A stretch of DNA of 64,000 bases from Rhodococcus sp. SMB37 (GTDB lineage: Bacteria; Actinomycetota; Actinomycetes; Mycobacteriales; Mycobacteriaceae), in assembly GCF_004345605.1 (NCBI RefSeq), contig NZ_SLVY01000017.1, positions 62,001 through 126,000 on the forward strand, read 5' to 3'. This document shows positions 1 through 10,147 of the stretch, piece by piece. Each line of letters starts with the position of its first letter. The stretch's first letter is position 1. The position numbers and the translations under genes were made by a program. The notes beneath the pieces were generated by a model. That model had not been told where the DNA came from. It did no database searches and worked only from the letters and a program-made list of their open reading frames with translations.

Positions 1-381
1 CCATTCCTCACCCGGGGCGGCGCAGTCTCCGAAGGTGTCGCCGAAGGCCATGAGGATTCTGCGATCCGGCTCGGCTGCACCGTTGTCCCACATGATGGCC
101 AGGTCTGTGCCCGAGACGGAGAACCGCGCATCGGTCCGGTTGTCGCTGCGCGGCCCTGTGACCCACGCGACGGTCCGCGTAGGCCCGGGCCCCGGATCCG
201 GGAGCAGGTCCTTCGGCGCATCGGGCAGGAAATCGAAACTGCCGCCGCTGCCGAGCCCGCTACTACTGGGACTTTCGTGGCCGCATGGCTCGGCACCGGC
301 TTGCGCTGCAAGCGGCACCGTCCCAGCCAGCGCGAGGACAAGGGCGCAGCCCCCGACGGCTGCCGTCCTCAAAGACTGCAT
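1..381 (-). CDS. Secreted DUF4185-type protein, 5' part only
   Basis: The gene runs off the left edge, so only the first 127 codons are present. Reading leftward from the ATG at 381, the protein starts with a basic N-terminus and an Ala/Leu/Val-rich stretch ending in an AQA-like signal-peptidase site near residue 28. A Ser/Gly/Pro-rich linker follows, and then the start of a folded domain with IMWDNG and MAFGDTFGDC. The alternation of MWDNG and FGDTFG is typical of actinobacterial DUF4185 proteins, thought to be exported beta-propeller-like proteins of unknown substrate. The export signal is directly visible. The family is a recognition by eye. The function is unknown. Confidence 0.6.
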   Translation of the reverse strand, partial: MQSLRTAAVGGCALVLALAGTVPLAAQAGAEPCGHESPSSSGLGSGGSFDFLPDAPKDLLPDPGPGPTRTVAWVTGPRSDNRTDARFSVSGTDLAIMWDNGAAEPDRRILMAFGDTFGDCAAPGEEW

Positions 382-515
382 GAAACACACCCCTTGCCAC
401 TCGCCTGGTACCAGTGTGACTGGTGATACTCGAGTTCATCTCTGAGCACAATAAGGCGTCGAGGTGCGAACATGCGGGAAGCACTGATTGCGATCGGGTC
501 ACGAACGCGCCGCGT

Positions 516-1613
516 TCACACCCCACCTCCGGCGATGTCGATCTCGACGAGGCGTCGACGCAGCACTCGGGCGATCGATTCGTTGCTCGTCACGGCGAGC
601 GCGGCACGATAGGCCTCGGCTGCCTCGCCGAATCGGCCGGCACGACGCAAAAGGTCGGCGCGAGCCGGCTCGTACAACCGGCGGAGCTCGGCTTTCTTCG
701 GTACCGCAGCGAGCGCGTCGAGCCCCGCATCCCATCCATCACGGAACCCGAGCGCAACCGCCCGGTTGATCTCGACTACCGGTGAGTCGGTGAGCGCGAC
801 CAGGCAGTCGTAGGCTGCGGCGATCACCGACCAGTCCGTGCGCTCCCACGACGGCGCGGTGGCGTGCACTGCCGCAATGACCGCCTGAGGTAGGTACTGC
901 CCCGTCGAACCGGAAGCGCGATCGAGCGCGGCCAACCCCCGAGCGATGAAGTCCGCATCCCACTGCATTCGATCCTGATCTTCGAGCGGCAGCAGTTCCC
1001 CACTGCCGTCACGACGCACACCGCGCCGGCTGTCCAGGAGCAGCATGAGCGCAAGCAGCGCCCACGCTTCGTCCTCGTCCGGCATGAGCATGCACATGAG
1101 GTGGCCGAGTCGGATCGCCTCGTCGCACAGGTCCGAACGAATCGGGGAATCCCCCGCCGTCGCTGAATAACCCTCCGTGAACACGAGGTAGATACACGCC
1201 AGCACTTGCGGGACACGTTCCGGCAGAAGATGTTCGGCAGGGAGCCGAAGCGGGATCCCCGCATCCCGGATCTTGGCCTTCGCGCGAGTGAGTCGCCTCG
1301 TCACAGTCGATTCGGACTTCAGGAATGCGCGCGCGATCTCGGTCGCCGTGAGGCCGCACACCAGCCGCAGGGTCAGCGCGACCTGCGCATCGCGTGCAAG
1401 GGCCGGATGACAGCAGGTGAAGAGCAAGCCGAGCTCTTCGTCGCGCACCGCACCGACTTCCGCGTCCCCCGAGCGCGGCAGCGGTGTGAGAGCGATCGCC
1501 GCGGATTCCTTCCCGCTGCGTGCGGCCTCCCGACGCAACCGATCCACTGCGCGGTTGCGGGCAACCGCGGTGATCCAGGCTCCCAGGCTCGAGGGGACGC
1601 CACGTTCCGGCCA
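516..1613 (-). pseudogene. Truncated ECF sigma factor (SigJ/ECF42-like), region 2 mostly missing
   Basis: Homology to the long ECF sigma factors that pair with YCII proteins begins abruptly at WPERGVPSSLGAW, the end of sigma region 2.4. It continues through ARNRAVDRLRRE, a region-4 helix-turn-helix (CGLTATEIARAFLKSESTV) and the long C-terminal helical domain to a normal end. The first 50 or so residues (regions 2.1-2.3, which bind core polymerase and melt the -10) are absent. Upstream in this frame the sequence is unrelated and reaches a stop with no good start. A GTG at 1547 could start a 343-residue remnant. A working sigma factor is unlikely. The missing DNA would lie where the upstream YCII gene now runs straight into it. 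Confidence 0.7.
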
Positions 1614-1974
1614 ACTCTTCCGACACGGTCCAGCTTTCCAGCGGCCACAGTTCGGTATAGCCCTCGTCCATACCGGGGATACGGCGCGTCAGGTCCAGCG
1701 CCGTATCGAGGTCGTCGGCCGCGAAGACGTAGAAACCACCGACCACCACCTCTGCCAGCTCGACGAAGGGGCCGTCCGTGATCAGCGGTGCACCATCCGA
1801 TCCGCGGATGGTCACCGCATCCGCCGACGGATACAGAGCAGCCCCGCCCACGATCGCCGAGCCCGCGTATTTCCCGAACTCGTCGTGGAGTGCGACCTCC
1901 GCGTCGAATTCGTCGGTTCCGGGTACGACCTCCGGCCCGATCTCCGGACCCACCAACAGCGCGAGAAAGTCCAT
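1009..1974 (-). CDS. YCII-related protein whose 3' end is fused out of frame to the sigma gene
   Basis: The first 115 codons (1974 down to about 1630) form a YCII-type ferredoxin-like domain: LITDGPFVELAEVVVGGFYV in the middle and a closing RRIPGMDEGYTELWPLES strand. Such genes normally sit just upstream of an ECF42 sigma gene, as here. The chosen ATG has GAGAGG 9 bases upstream. An in-frame ATG at 1983 abuts the same motif and is too close. The natural stop is missing: after ELWPLESW the frame runs on for about 200 codons inside the sigma gene in the wrong frame, giving an Arg-rich nonsense tail. The YCII domain itself may still fold. The tail is an artefact of a deletion. Confidence 0.5.
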   Translation of the reverse strand: MDFLALLVGPEIGPEVVPGTDEFDAEVALHDEFGKYAGSAIVGGAALYPSADAVTIRGSDGAPLITDGPFVELAEVVVGGFYVFAADDLDTALDLTRRIPGMDEGYTELWPLESWTVSEELAGTWRPLEPGSLDHRGCPQPRSGSVASGGRTQREGIRGDRSHTAAALGGRGSRCGARRRARLALHLLSSGPCTRCAGRADPAAGVRPHGDRDRARIPEVRIDCDEATHSREGQDPGCGDPASAPCRTSSAGTCPASAGVYLPRVHGGLFSDGGGFPDSFGPVRRGDPTRPPHVHAHAGRGRSVGAACAHAAPGQPARCAS

Positions 1975-2024
1975 GATTGCCATCCTCTCGTGTCCGTGAG
2001 GAGCAGGAAAGCCCCTCACCATGA

Positions 2025-4055
<2,031 letters not shown>

Positions 4056-4105
4056 CGCGATGTAGGTGAACCGCGCCCACCGCTGACGCGACAATCCCGA
4101 CCGCA

Positions 4106-4143
4106 CGAACGCGGCGGGCCCCGACCGGGGCCCGCCGCGTTCG
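4106..4143 (+). terminator. Terminator of leuA
   Basis: A perfect 17-bp stem (arms 4106-4122 and 4127-4143) closes a GACC tetraloop. It is followed by TCTTCTG rather than a pure U-tract, which is common in actinobacterial terminators. Between the leuA stop and this hairpin, 17 bases covering the last leuA codons and stop are duplicated (4044-4060 and 4075-4091). Confidence 0.85.
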
Positions 4144-4322
4144 TCTTCTGTGCCTCACAGGACCCAGAGTTCGCATTCCCCTGCAACAGGACAATCCCGG
4201 TTGTACTCTGCGGGTGGCATCTCGACTCGATCGCGTTCCGATTTTCCTGGGAACTGCGATACTCCGTCGATATCCGAATTCAGCTCGTGCACATGATGGT
4301 CCATTCGTAGACGGAGAGTTGC

Positions 4323-4700
4323 ATGGAATTCTGGGACATCATCTGGTACATCATCGTTTGCTTCGCCTTCATCGCTTACCTGATCATGCTGTGGATGATC
4401 ATCAGCGATCTGTTCCGGAATCGGGAACAGTCCGGATGGGTCAAGGCCATCTGGATCGTCTTCCTGTTCATCATCCCGTGGCTCACCGCCCTGGTGTACC
4501 TGATCGTGCACGGCGACGGAATGGCGAAGCGGTCGGCCCGCGAAGCGGCCGAGTTCAAGTCGGCACAGGACAACTACATTCGGGAAGTCGCAGGGGAGAA
4601 ATCCGCCGCCGAGCACATCGCCGATGCGAAGGCACTGCTGGATTCAGGCACGATCACCGAGGACGAGTTCCAAGCCCTCAAAGCGAAGGCCCTGGCCTGA
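4323..4700 (+). CDS. SHOCT domain membrane protein
   Basis: This 125-residue protein has two N-terminal membrane helices (about residues 7-27 and 40-62) resembling the PLDc_N module. A basic cytoplasmic linker follows, then a C-terminal SHOCT motif (EHIADAKALLDSGTITEDEF, residues about 99-118), a short helical domain often attached to membrane proteins and thought to mediate oligomerisation. GGAG lies about 8 bases before the ATG. It stands alone between the leuA terminator and a convergent regulator gene. The role is unknown. Confidence 0.85.
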   Translation: MEFWDIIWYIIVCFAFIAYLIMLWMIISDLFRNREQSGWVKAIWIVFLFIIPWLTALVYLIVHGDGMAKRSAREAAEFKSAQDNYIREVAGEKSAAEHIADAKALLDSGTITEDEFQALKAKALA

Positions 4701-4716
4701 TCCGTCCTGATCAGTC

Positions 4717-5616
4717 CTACTCTGCGCGATCGACCCGCGTCGCCGCGGTGCGGAATGCTTCGAGCACCGCGGCGATCGCGGGTCGTTCCGTCGCTCCGGG
4801 GCGCGTGACGAGGTCATAGATCCTCGCTGCGCGGACACCGGCCACCCGCACCCGCACCACCCGCGGATGCTGCACCGAGAACCTCGGCATCAGCGCGACA
4901 CCGCGACCGGCGGCGACGAGCTCTTCGATCACGTGGAAATCGTTGATTCGGTGAACTACCCGGGGTTCCACACCGGTCACGGCGGCGACGGACAACAGCA
5001 CGTCGTCCACCGGGAATCCTCCTCGCACACTGATCCAGTTCTCGTCGGCAAGCTCACCGAGCTGTGCTTCGCCGCGGCCCGTGAGACGGTGTCCGGGTGG
5101 GAGTACGAGGTCGATCGGCTCACGTAGCAACCCCGTCGTCGCGACACGAGGCCCGGCCAGAGTCGGGGCACGTTCATCCCTGTGGGTGAGAACCACGTCG
5201 TAGTCGGCCAGCAGTGGCGGCACCGCCGAGGCGGGCACGTCCTCGTCCTGGGCGTCGACGTCCACGCCACTGTTCGCCATGAGATCCAATACGGCGGGCA
5301 GCAGGAGTGCAGCGCCCGACGGAAACAACGCGACGCGCACGCGGCCACGCGGACGAGTCCGGTACGCGGCCATCTCCGCCTCGGCACGGTCGAGCGCGGC
5401 GATCACGTCGTCGGCGCACACGACGAGCGCCCGGCCCGCATCCGTGAAGCGCAGCCGACGACCCGACGGCTCCAACAGTGAGACACCCGCCTCGCGGCCA
5501 AGGAGCTTGAGCTGCTGGGATACCGCCGACGGGGTCATCGACAGCGCTTCAGCCGTCGCGGCAACGGTGCCTCGGTCGGCGAGTTCGCGCAGAATCCGCA
5601 ACCGTGTCGCATCCAT
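4717..5616 (-). CDS. LysR-family transcriptional regulator
   Basis: This 299-residue protein has a winged helix-turn-helix at residues 1-60 (TVAATAEALSMTPSAVSQQL). A periplasmic-binding-like effector domain follows from about residue 90 to 290. It is divergent from an EamA transporter gene, with only 65 bases between the two starts, and a T-N11-A palindrome lies in that gap. By the usual LysR arrangement it probably controls the transporter and itself in response to a small molecule. The effector is not predictable from sequence. Confidence 0.9.
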   Translation of the reverse strand: MDATRLRILRELADRGTVAATAEALSMTPSAVSQQLKLLGREAGVSLLEPSGRRLRFTDAGRALVVCADDVIAALDRAEAEMAAYRTRPRGRVRVALFPSGAALLLPAVLDLMANSGVDVDAQDEDVPASAVPPLLADYDVVLTHRDERAPTLAGPRVATTGLLREPIDLVLPPGHRLTGRGEAQLGELADENWISVRGGFPVDDVLLSVAAVTGVEPRVVHRINDFHVIEELVAAGRGVALMPRFSVQHPRVVRVRVAGVRAARIYDLVTRPGATERPAIAAVLEAFRTAATRVDRAE

Positions 5617-5622
5617 GAAGTA

Positions 5623-5639
5623 AATCTACATATCAGATT
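5623..5639. promoter_or_regulatory. LysR-box palindrome between regulator and transporter
   Basis: AATCT-N7-AGATT forms a perfect 5-bp inverted repeat containing the T-N11-A signature (T5625, A5637), 7 bases from the lysR start codon and 43 bases before the transporter start. A second partial dyad, TTC-N8-GAA, lies beside it. Such sites serve as regulatory binding sites of LysR proteins. Confidence 0.55.
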
Positions 5640-5681
5640 AAGAAAGTTCAGATTGTCGAAATTGTTGCCTTAGCGAACAAT

Positions 5682-6683
5682 ATGGGAGTGACCGCCCGCG
5701 CCCGACTCCTCGCCCTGACCGTCGTCCTCCTGTGGGGATGCAACTTCCTCGCGATCCGAGTCGGGATCGATCACTTCCCGCCGATCTTCTTCGCGGGTCT
5801 GCGGTTCCTCGTCATCGCCGTCCCCGTCGTGTTGTTCGTACCGCGACCCAAGGTGGAACTGCGCTGGCTTCTGCTCTACGGCCTGCCATTCGGATTCGCG
5901 CAGTTCGGATTCCTGTTCTGGGCGATGAATGCCGGGCTCGCGACGGGTCTTGCGTCGTTGGTCCTGCAGTCCTCCGCCCCGATGACCGTCGCACTCGGCG
6001 CGCTGCTGCTCGGGGAACGACTCGGGCGCATCCAGATCATCGGACTCCTCGTCGCAGTCGCCGGAATGCTGATCGTCGCAGTGGCGCAGGGTGGCAGCAG
6101 CATCGGACTCGTACCCCTTCTGCTCGGGCTGCTCGCCGGCCTCTCGTGGGCGATCGCCAACATCGCGACACGGAAGGCGAAATCCACCGAACCGATGAAA
6201 CTGATGTCCTGGATGTGCGTGATCGCCACCGCCCCACTATTCGCGGTGTCGTGGATCGTCGAAGGTCCCACCACCGGCTGGGCGGCACTCGGGTCTGCTT
6301 TCTCCACCGGAGACGGACGCATCGCACTCGTCGGCCTCGCCTACACCGCCATCGCGGGCACCATCGTCGGCACCGGCATCTATGTCGCCCTCCTCGGTCG
6401 CTACCCGGCGGGCACCGTGGCCCCACTGTCGTTGATGGTGCCGATCGTCGGGTTCACGGTCGCGTGGGCCGCGCTCGGCGAGGTACCGACACCGCTGACA
6501 CTCGCCGGCGGAGTCGCGGTGATCGCGGGGGCACTCGTCGCGCAGTCGGCGGGGCGTCGGGCGGCAAGTGCCGCCCGACCACTACGGCGTCTGCGGGGCC
6601 GGGGCGTAGTTCGGGCTACTCCAGGGGCCGAGGAGACGTGCCGGTGCGGAGCGTCGCTCGACGTGCCGGCACCGCCCGGGTGA
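5682..6683 (+). CDS. EamA/DMT-family transporter
   Basis: The 333-residue protein has about ten hydrophobic helices in two EamA repeats (residues about 8-140 and 150-290). The opening LWGCNFLAIRVGIDHFPP is a typical RhaT/YdcZ-like signature. Members export amino acids, nucleosides or other metabolites. It is transcribed away from a LysR regulator. The last 40 residues are Arg/Ala-rich, not membrane-like, and overlap the 3' end of the opposing channel gene by 102 bases. That tail may be a recent run-through. Confidence 0.85.
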   Translation: MGVTARARLLALTVVLLWGCNFLAIRVGIDHFPPIFFAGLRFLVIAVPVVLFVPRPKVELRWLLLYGLPFGFAQFGFLFWAMNAGLATGLASLVLQSSAPMTVALGALLLGERLGRIQIIGLLVAVAGMLIVAVAQGGSSIGLVPLLLGLLAGLSWAIANIATRKAKSTEPMKLMSWMCVIATAPLFAVSWIVEGPTTGWAALGSAFSTGDGRIALVGLAYTAIAGTIVGTGIYVALLGRYPAGTVAPLSLMVPIVGFTVAWAALGEVPTPLTLAGGVAVIAGALVAQSAGRRAASAARPLRRLRGRGVVRATPGAEETCRCGASLDVPAPPG

Positions 6684-8003
6684 CGCGATCGGCAACTCCT
6701 CGTACCACCCGCCCGGCCGCCGCACGTGCACGTGTGCTTCCCCCGCGACGACTCCCGAAGGTTCGCGGCCGAGCAGCCGCGCCAGCACGTAGGTCGCGCT
6801 CAGGCTCGTCACGTCGCGGATGACTCCGAGCGGAAGCAGCGAACCGGTCTCGGCGAGAAGCTCCCGCTCACCCGCGCGCAGTACCAGCCGCAGGCCCGGG
6901 GCAATGCCCTGCACCGCCAGCGAGACCGCGATGTTATCACGATCGTCGGATCCGACCGCGGCCAGCGCACGGGCACGCTGCACTCCGATCCGCTCGAGCA
7001 GACCGCGGTCGCCGCCGTTGCCCAGCACCGCCGGGATGCCCATTTCCCGCACTTTCCCCAGGTGCTTCGCGTCGGTATCGCGTTCCACGCCGACCACCGG
7101 GATCCCCAGCTCGCGCAGCTCCCGGCACAACCGCAAACCAACCTGTCCGAGTCCGACGACGATCACGTGCCCCGACCGCGGCAGTGACCGCCGCCCCCAC
7201 AGTGCCGTCAACCGGGGACCGAGGAGCCGGTCGACGACACCGGCTGTGAACATCGCGGTGAACACGATCGTCGCGAGCATCGCCGACGACGCGATCAGCC
7301 CGTACATCTCGTTCCCGTGCGGATCTGCCGCCGGGCCGACCGTCGTGACCACCCGCACCGCCTCGTGGAAGGCCTCGACAGCACCGTAGCCCTCACCGAA
7401 CGTCAACCACGCCCAGTCCCCCAGCATCACGACGGCCAGACCGAACAGCCCGGCGATCAGAATCCGCGTCCCGGTCTCGTGTCCCCTCACCGCGGCCGTC
7501 AACTGCCCCGGCCTGCGCTTCCACCACGGCAGCCGCAGCACCGTGATCGGCACCTCGTCGAGCACGTCCCCGACCTTGCGGACCCCGCGCGGAACACGCC
7601 CGGTCGACGTCACCGCCAACAGATCCGGCGCCACGCACGGGCCCGCCAGCGACGCCGCAGCCAGATCCGCCGGGGAGGTCACGTCGCACTGCGGAAGGAA
7701 GCGCGCGAGCTGATCACCGATCGTGCCGTCGAAGATCGTCGCGACCATCGGCACCTCCGGATGCAGGTGCCCCGCAGCCAGCGCGTACCTCAGCGCCACG
7801 ACATCGTCCTGCAACAGGATCGCGATGCCCGCGATCGGCTCGCCGGTGAGCAGGTCGTGAAGCTGTTCGTCGTCGGGTTCGGGCTCGTGCCGGACCGCGA
7901 TGTCCTGGGCACGCAACGATGCACACACTCGGCGCGCCACCGTGGTGTCGCCGACGATCACGTAGGCACCCGCCCTGATTCCCGTCGTTTCGTTCTCGAG
8001 CAC
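6582..8003 (-). CDS. Two-RCK potassium channel/transport protein (TrkA-N)
   Basis: The 473-residue protein has an N-terminal TrkA-N-like nucleotide-binding fold (GAYVIVGDTTVARRV). Two membrane helices flank a pore-loop-like stretch (about residues 155-245) with TTVGPAADPHG where a potassium filter would read TVGYGD. A second RCK fold (VIVVGLGQVGLRLCRELREL) and a C-terminal TrkA-C-like part follow. The GTG start at 8003 has a perfect GGAGGTGA 5 bases upstream, so the longer open frame beyond it is not coding. The lost GYG casts doubt on strict potassium selectivity. It is divergent from murT. Confidence 0.8.
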   Translation of the reverse strand: MLENETTGIRAGAYVIVGDTTVARRVCASLRAQDIAVRHEPEPDDEQLHDLLTGEPIAGIAILLQDDVVALRYALAAGHLHPEVPMVATIFDGTIGDQLARFLPQCDVTSPADLAAASLAGPCVAPDLLAVTSTGRVPRGVRKVGDVLDEVPITVLRLPWWKRRPGQLTAAVRGHETGTRILIAGLFGLAVVMLGDWAWLTFGEGYGAVEAFHEAVRVVTTVGPAADPHGNEMYGLIASSAMLATIVFTAMFTAGVVDRLLGPRLTALWGRRSLPRSGHVIVVGLGQVGLRLCRELRELGIPVVGVERDTDAKHLGKVREMGIPAVLGNGGDRGLLERIGVQRARALAAVGSDDRDNIAVSLAVQGIAPGLRLVLRAGERELLAETGSLLPLGVIRDVTSLSATYVLARLLGREPSGVVAGEAHVHVRRPGGWYEELPIASPGRCRHVERRSAPARLLGPWSSPNYAPAPQTP

Positions 8004-8190
8004 GGAACTCACCTCCGCCGGTCGCGTTCCCTCGATACCCTGTGTGTGCTTCCAGGGGAGCACGCCGGCCCCTGCACTGCACCTGTCCACCACCCCTCTG
8101 TGAGCGATTCCGGCCACCGGTCCGCTGTGTGACCGTGCGGACACCACTGCGGCTCCGCGACCGGAACGCGGCTGTGGAAAACTCGCCCGG

Positions 8191-9444
8191 GTGGGAACTA
8201 GCACTGGAATCACCACCCGCGGCAGGCTTGCACTGCGCGCGGCGAAAGCCGCTGCGTGGGCGTCACGCAAGGCCGGACGGGGTAACGGCTCGATGATCGG
8301 CGGGCTCATCGCCCTCCAGATCGATCCCGACCTGATGACGCAGCTCGGCCGCGGCCGCCGCACCGTGCTCGTCACCGGCACCAACGGCAAATCCACCACT
8401 ACGCGGATGACCGCGGCGGCACTCGAGACCCTCGACGCCGTCGTGACCCAACCCGACGGCGCGAACATGGACGCCGGCATCGTCGCGACCCTCGCTGCGA
8501 ACCGCACCGCGCGACTCGCCGCGATCGAGGTCGACGAACTGCACACCCCGCACGTCGCCGATGCGCTCGAGCCCGAAGCGATCGTGCTGCTCAACCTCAC
8601 CCGAGATCAGCTGGACCGCGTCGGCGAGATCAACATGATCGAGCGCAAACTTCGCGCGGGGCTGCAGGGGCACACCAGCGCAACGATCATCGCCAACTGC
8701 GACGACGTGCTCGTCACCTCCGCTGCTTTCGACAACCCGAACGTCGTGTGGGTCGCGGCCGGAGCCGGGTGGGCCGGCGACTCCGTCAGCTGCCCCCGCA
8801 CCGGCGAACCCATCGTGCGCGACGGCGACCACTGGTACAGCACGGGATCGGACTTCGCCCGCCCCACGCCCGACTGGTGGGTCGACGACGACAATCTCTA
8901 CGGGCCCGACGGACTCGTCCTACCCCTGAAACTGACCTTGCCGGGCCGTGCGAACCGCGGCAATGCGGCACAGGCCGTGGCAGCCGCCGTCGCACTCGGC
9001 GCCGATCCGGCCGAGGCCGCGGCAGCAACGTCCGTGGTCGAAGAGGTCGCGGGACGCTACAAGACCGTTCAGGTGGGGCCTCATTCGGTGCACATGCTGC
9101 TGGCGAAGAACCCGGCCGGATGGCAGGAAGCACTGTCGATGATCGATCCGACCGTCGACGGCCTGGTGATCGCGGTCAACGGTCAGGTGCCGGACGGTGA
9201 AGACCTGTCGTGGCTGTGGGACGTGCGATTCGAGCACTTCGAGGGCGTCCAGGTGGTCGCCGCAGGTGAGCGCGGCACCGACCTGGCCGTGCGCCTGACG
9301 TACGCAGGAGTCGAGCACACACTCGTCGCGGATCCGCTGCGCGCCATCGCCTCGTGCCCTCCCGGACGCGTCGAGGTTCTCGCCAACTACACGGCGTTCC
9401 GGGATCTGAACACCGCGATCGTCAAGGGGGCTACGAATGTCTGA
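8191..9444 (+). CDS. murT: Lipid II isoglutaminyl synthase subunit MurT
   Basis: MurT is a Mur-ligase-like ATPase that activates the alpha-carboxylate of D-Glu in lipid II. With GatD it makes D-isoglutamine, a standard peptidoglycan modification in Gram-positives and mycobacteria. The 417-residue protein has the P-loop GTNGKSTT (63-70), central-domain motifs (LNLTRDQLDRVGE) and a C-terminal DUF1727 domain with HFEGVQVV. Only one of the usual zinc-ribbon cysteines remains (CPRTGEP). The GTG start lacks a good Shine-Dalgarno. The next gene, gatD, overlaps by 8 bases, so the pair is translationally coupled. Confidence 0.93.
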   Translation: MGTSTGITTRGRLALRAAKAAAWASRKAGRGNGSMIGGLIALQIDPDLMTQLGRGRRTVLVTGTNGKSTTTRMTAAALETLDAVVTQPDGANMDAGIVATLAANRTARLAAIEVDELHTPHVADALEPEAIVLLNLTRDQLDRVGEINMIERKLRAGLQGHTSATIIANCDDVLVTSAAFDNPNVVWVAAGAGWAGDSVSCPRTGEPIVRDGDHWYSTGSDFARPTPDWWVDDDNLYGPDGLVLPLKLTLPGRANRGNAAQAVAAAVALGADPAEAAAATSVVEEVAGRYKTVQVGPHSVHMLLAKNPAGWQEALSMIDPTVDGLVIAVNGQVPDGEDLSWLWDVRFEHFEGVQVVAAGERGTDLAVRLTYAGVEHTLVADPLRAIASCPPGRVEVLANYTAFRDLNTAIVKGATNV

Positions 9445-10147
9445 GTCGACCGTGCGGATCGGGCTCGTCCTGCCCGACGTCATGGGCACCTACGGCGACG
9501 GCGGCAACGCACTGGTGTTGCGCCAGCGCCTCCGCATGCGTGGCCGCGACGCGGAGATCATCGAACTCGGCCTGAGCGATCCCGTCCCCGACTCGCTCGA
9601 CCTCTACACACTCGGCGGCGCCGAAGACGCAGCGCAGCGCCTCGCCACACGCCACCTCCAGCGCTACCCGGGCCTTCAGAAAGCGGCGGAACGCGGTGCA
9701 CCAGTCCTGGCGATCTGTGCGGCCATCCAGGTGCTCGGACACTGGTACGAGACCTCGGCCGGCGAGCGAGTCGACGGCGTGGGCCTCCTCGACGCGACGA
9801 CGTCGCCGCAGAAGACCCGCGCGATCGGCGAAATCGTCATCGCCCCGAGCATCTCGGGTCTCGCCCTTCCGGTATCCGGTTTCGAAAACCACCGAGGTGG
9901 AACGACTCTCGGATCCGATGCAAGACCCCTCGGGAAGGTGACCCGCGGCGTGGGCAACGGCGTCGGCGACGGAAACGAAGGCGCGGTGCAGGGTTCGGTC
10001 TACGGAACGTATCTGCACGGCCCCGTGCTGGCACGCAACCCCGAGTTCGCCGACCACCTGCTCGCTCGCGCACTGGGTGTCGAATCGCTGCCGCCGCTCG
10101 ACCTTCCGGAAGTCGAACAACTCCGCCGGGAACGCCTGCGCACCTAA
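9437..10147 (+). CDS. gatD: Lipid II isoglutaminyl synthase glutaminase subunit GatD
   Basis: GatD is a class I glutamine amidotransferase of the CobB/CobQ type. It hydrolyses glutamine and passes ammonia to MurT. In the 236-residue protein the nucleophile is Cys94 in LAICAAIQVLG and the catalytic His is near residue 194 in TYLHGPVL. The elbow reads ICAAIQ rather than the more common ICGGYQ, but Cys is retained. It overlaps murT by 8 bases. Its stop interlocks with that of the opposing hydrolase gene (CTAA shared). Confidence 0.93.
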   Translation: MSESTVRIGLVLPDVMGTYGDGGNALVLRQRLRMRGRDAEIIELGLSDPVPDSLDLYTLGGAEDAAQRLATRHLQRYPGLQKAAERGAPVLAICAAIQVLGHWYETSAGERVDGVGLLDATTSPQKTRAIGEIVIAPSISGLALPVSGFENHRGGTTLGSDARPLGKVTRGVGNGVGDGNEGAVQGSVYGTYLHGPVLARNPEFADHLLARALGVESLPPLDLPEVEQLRRERLRT

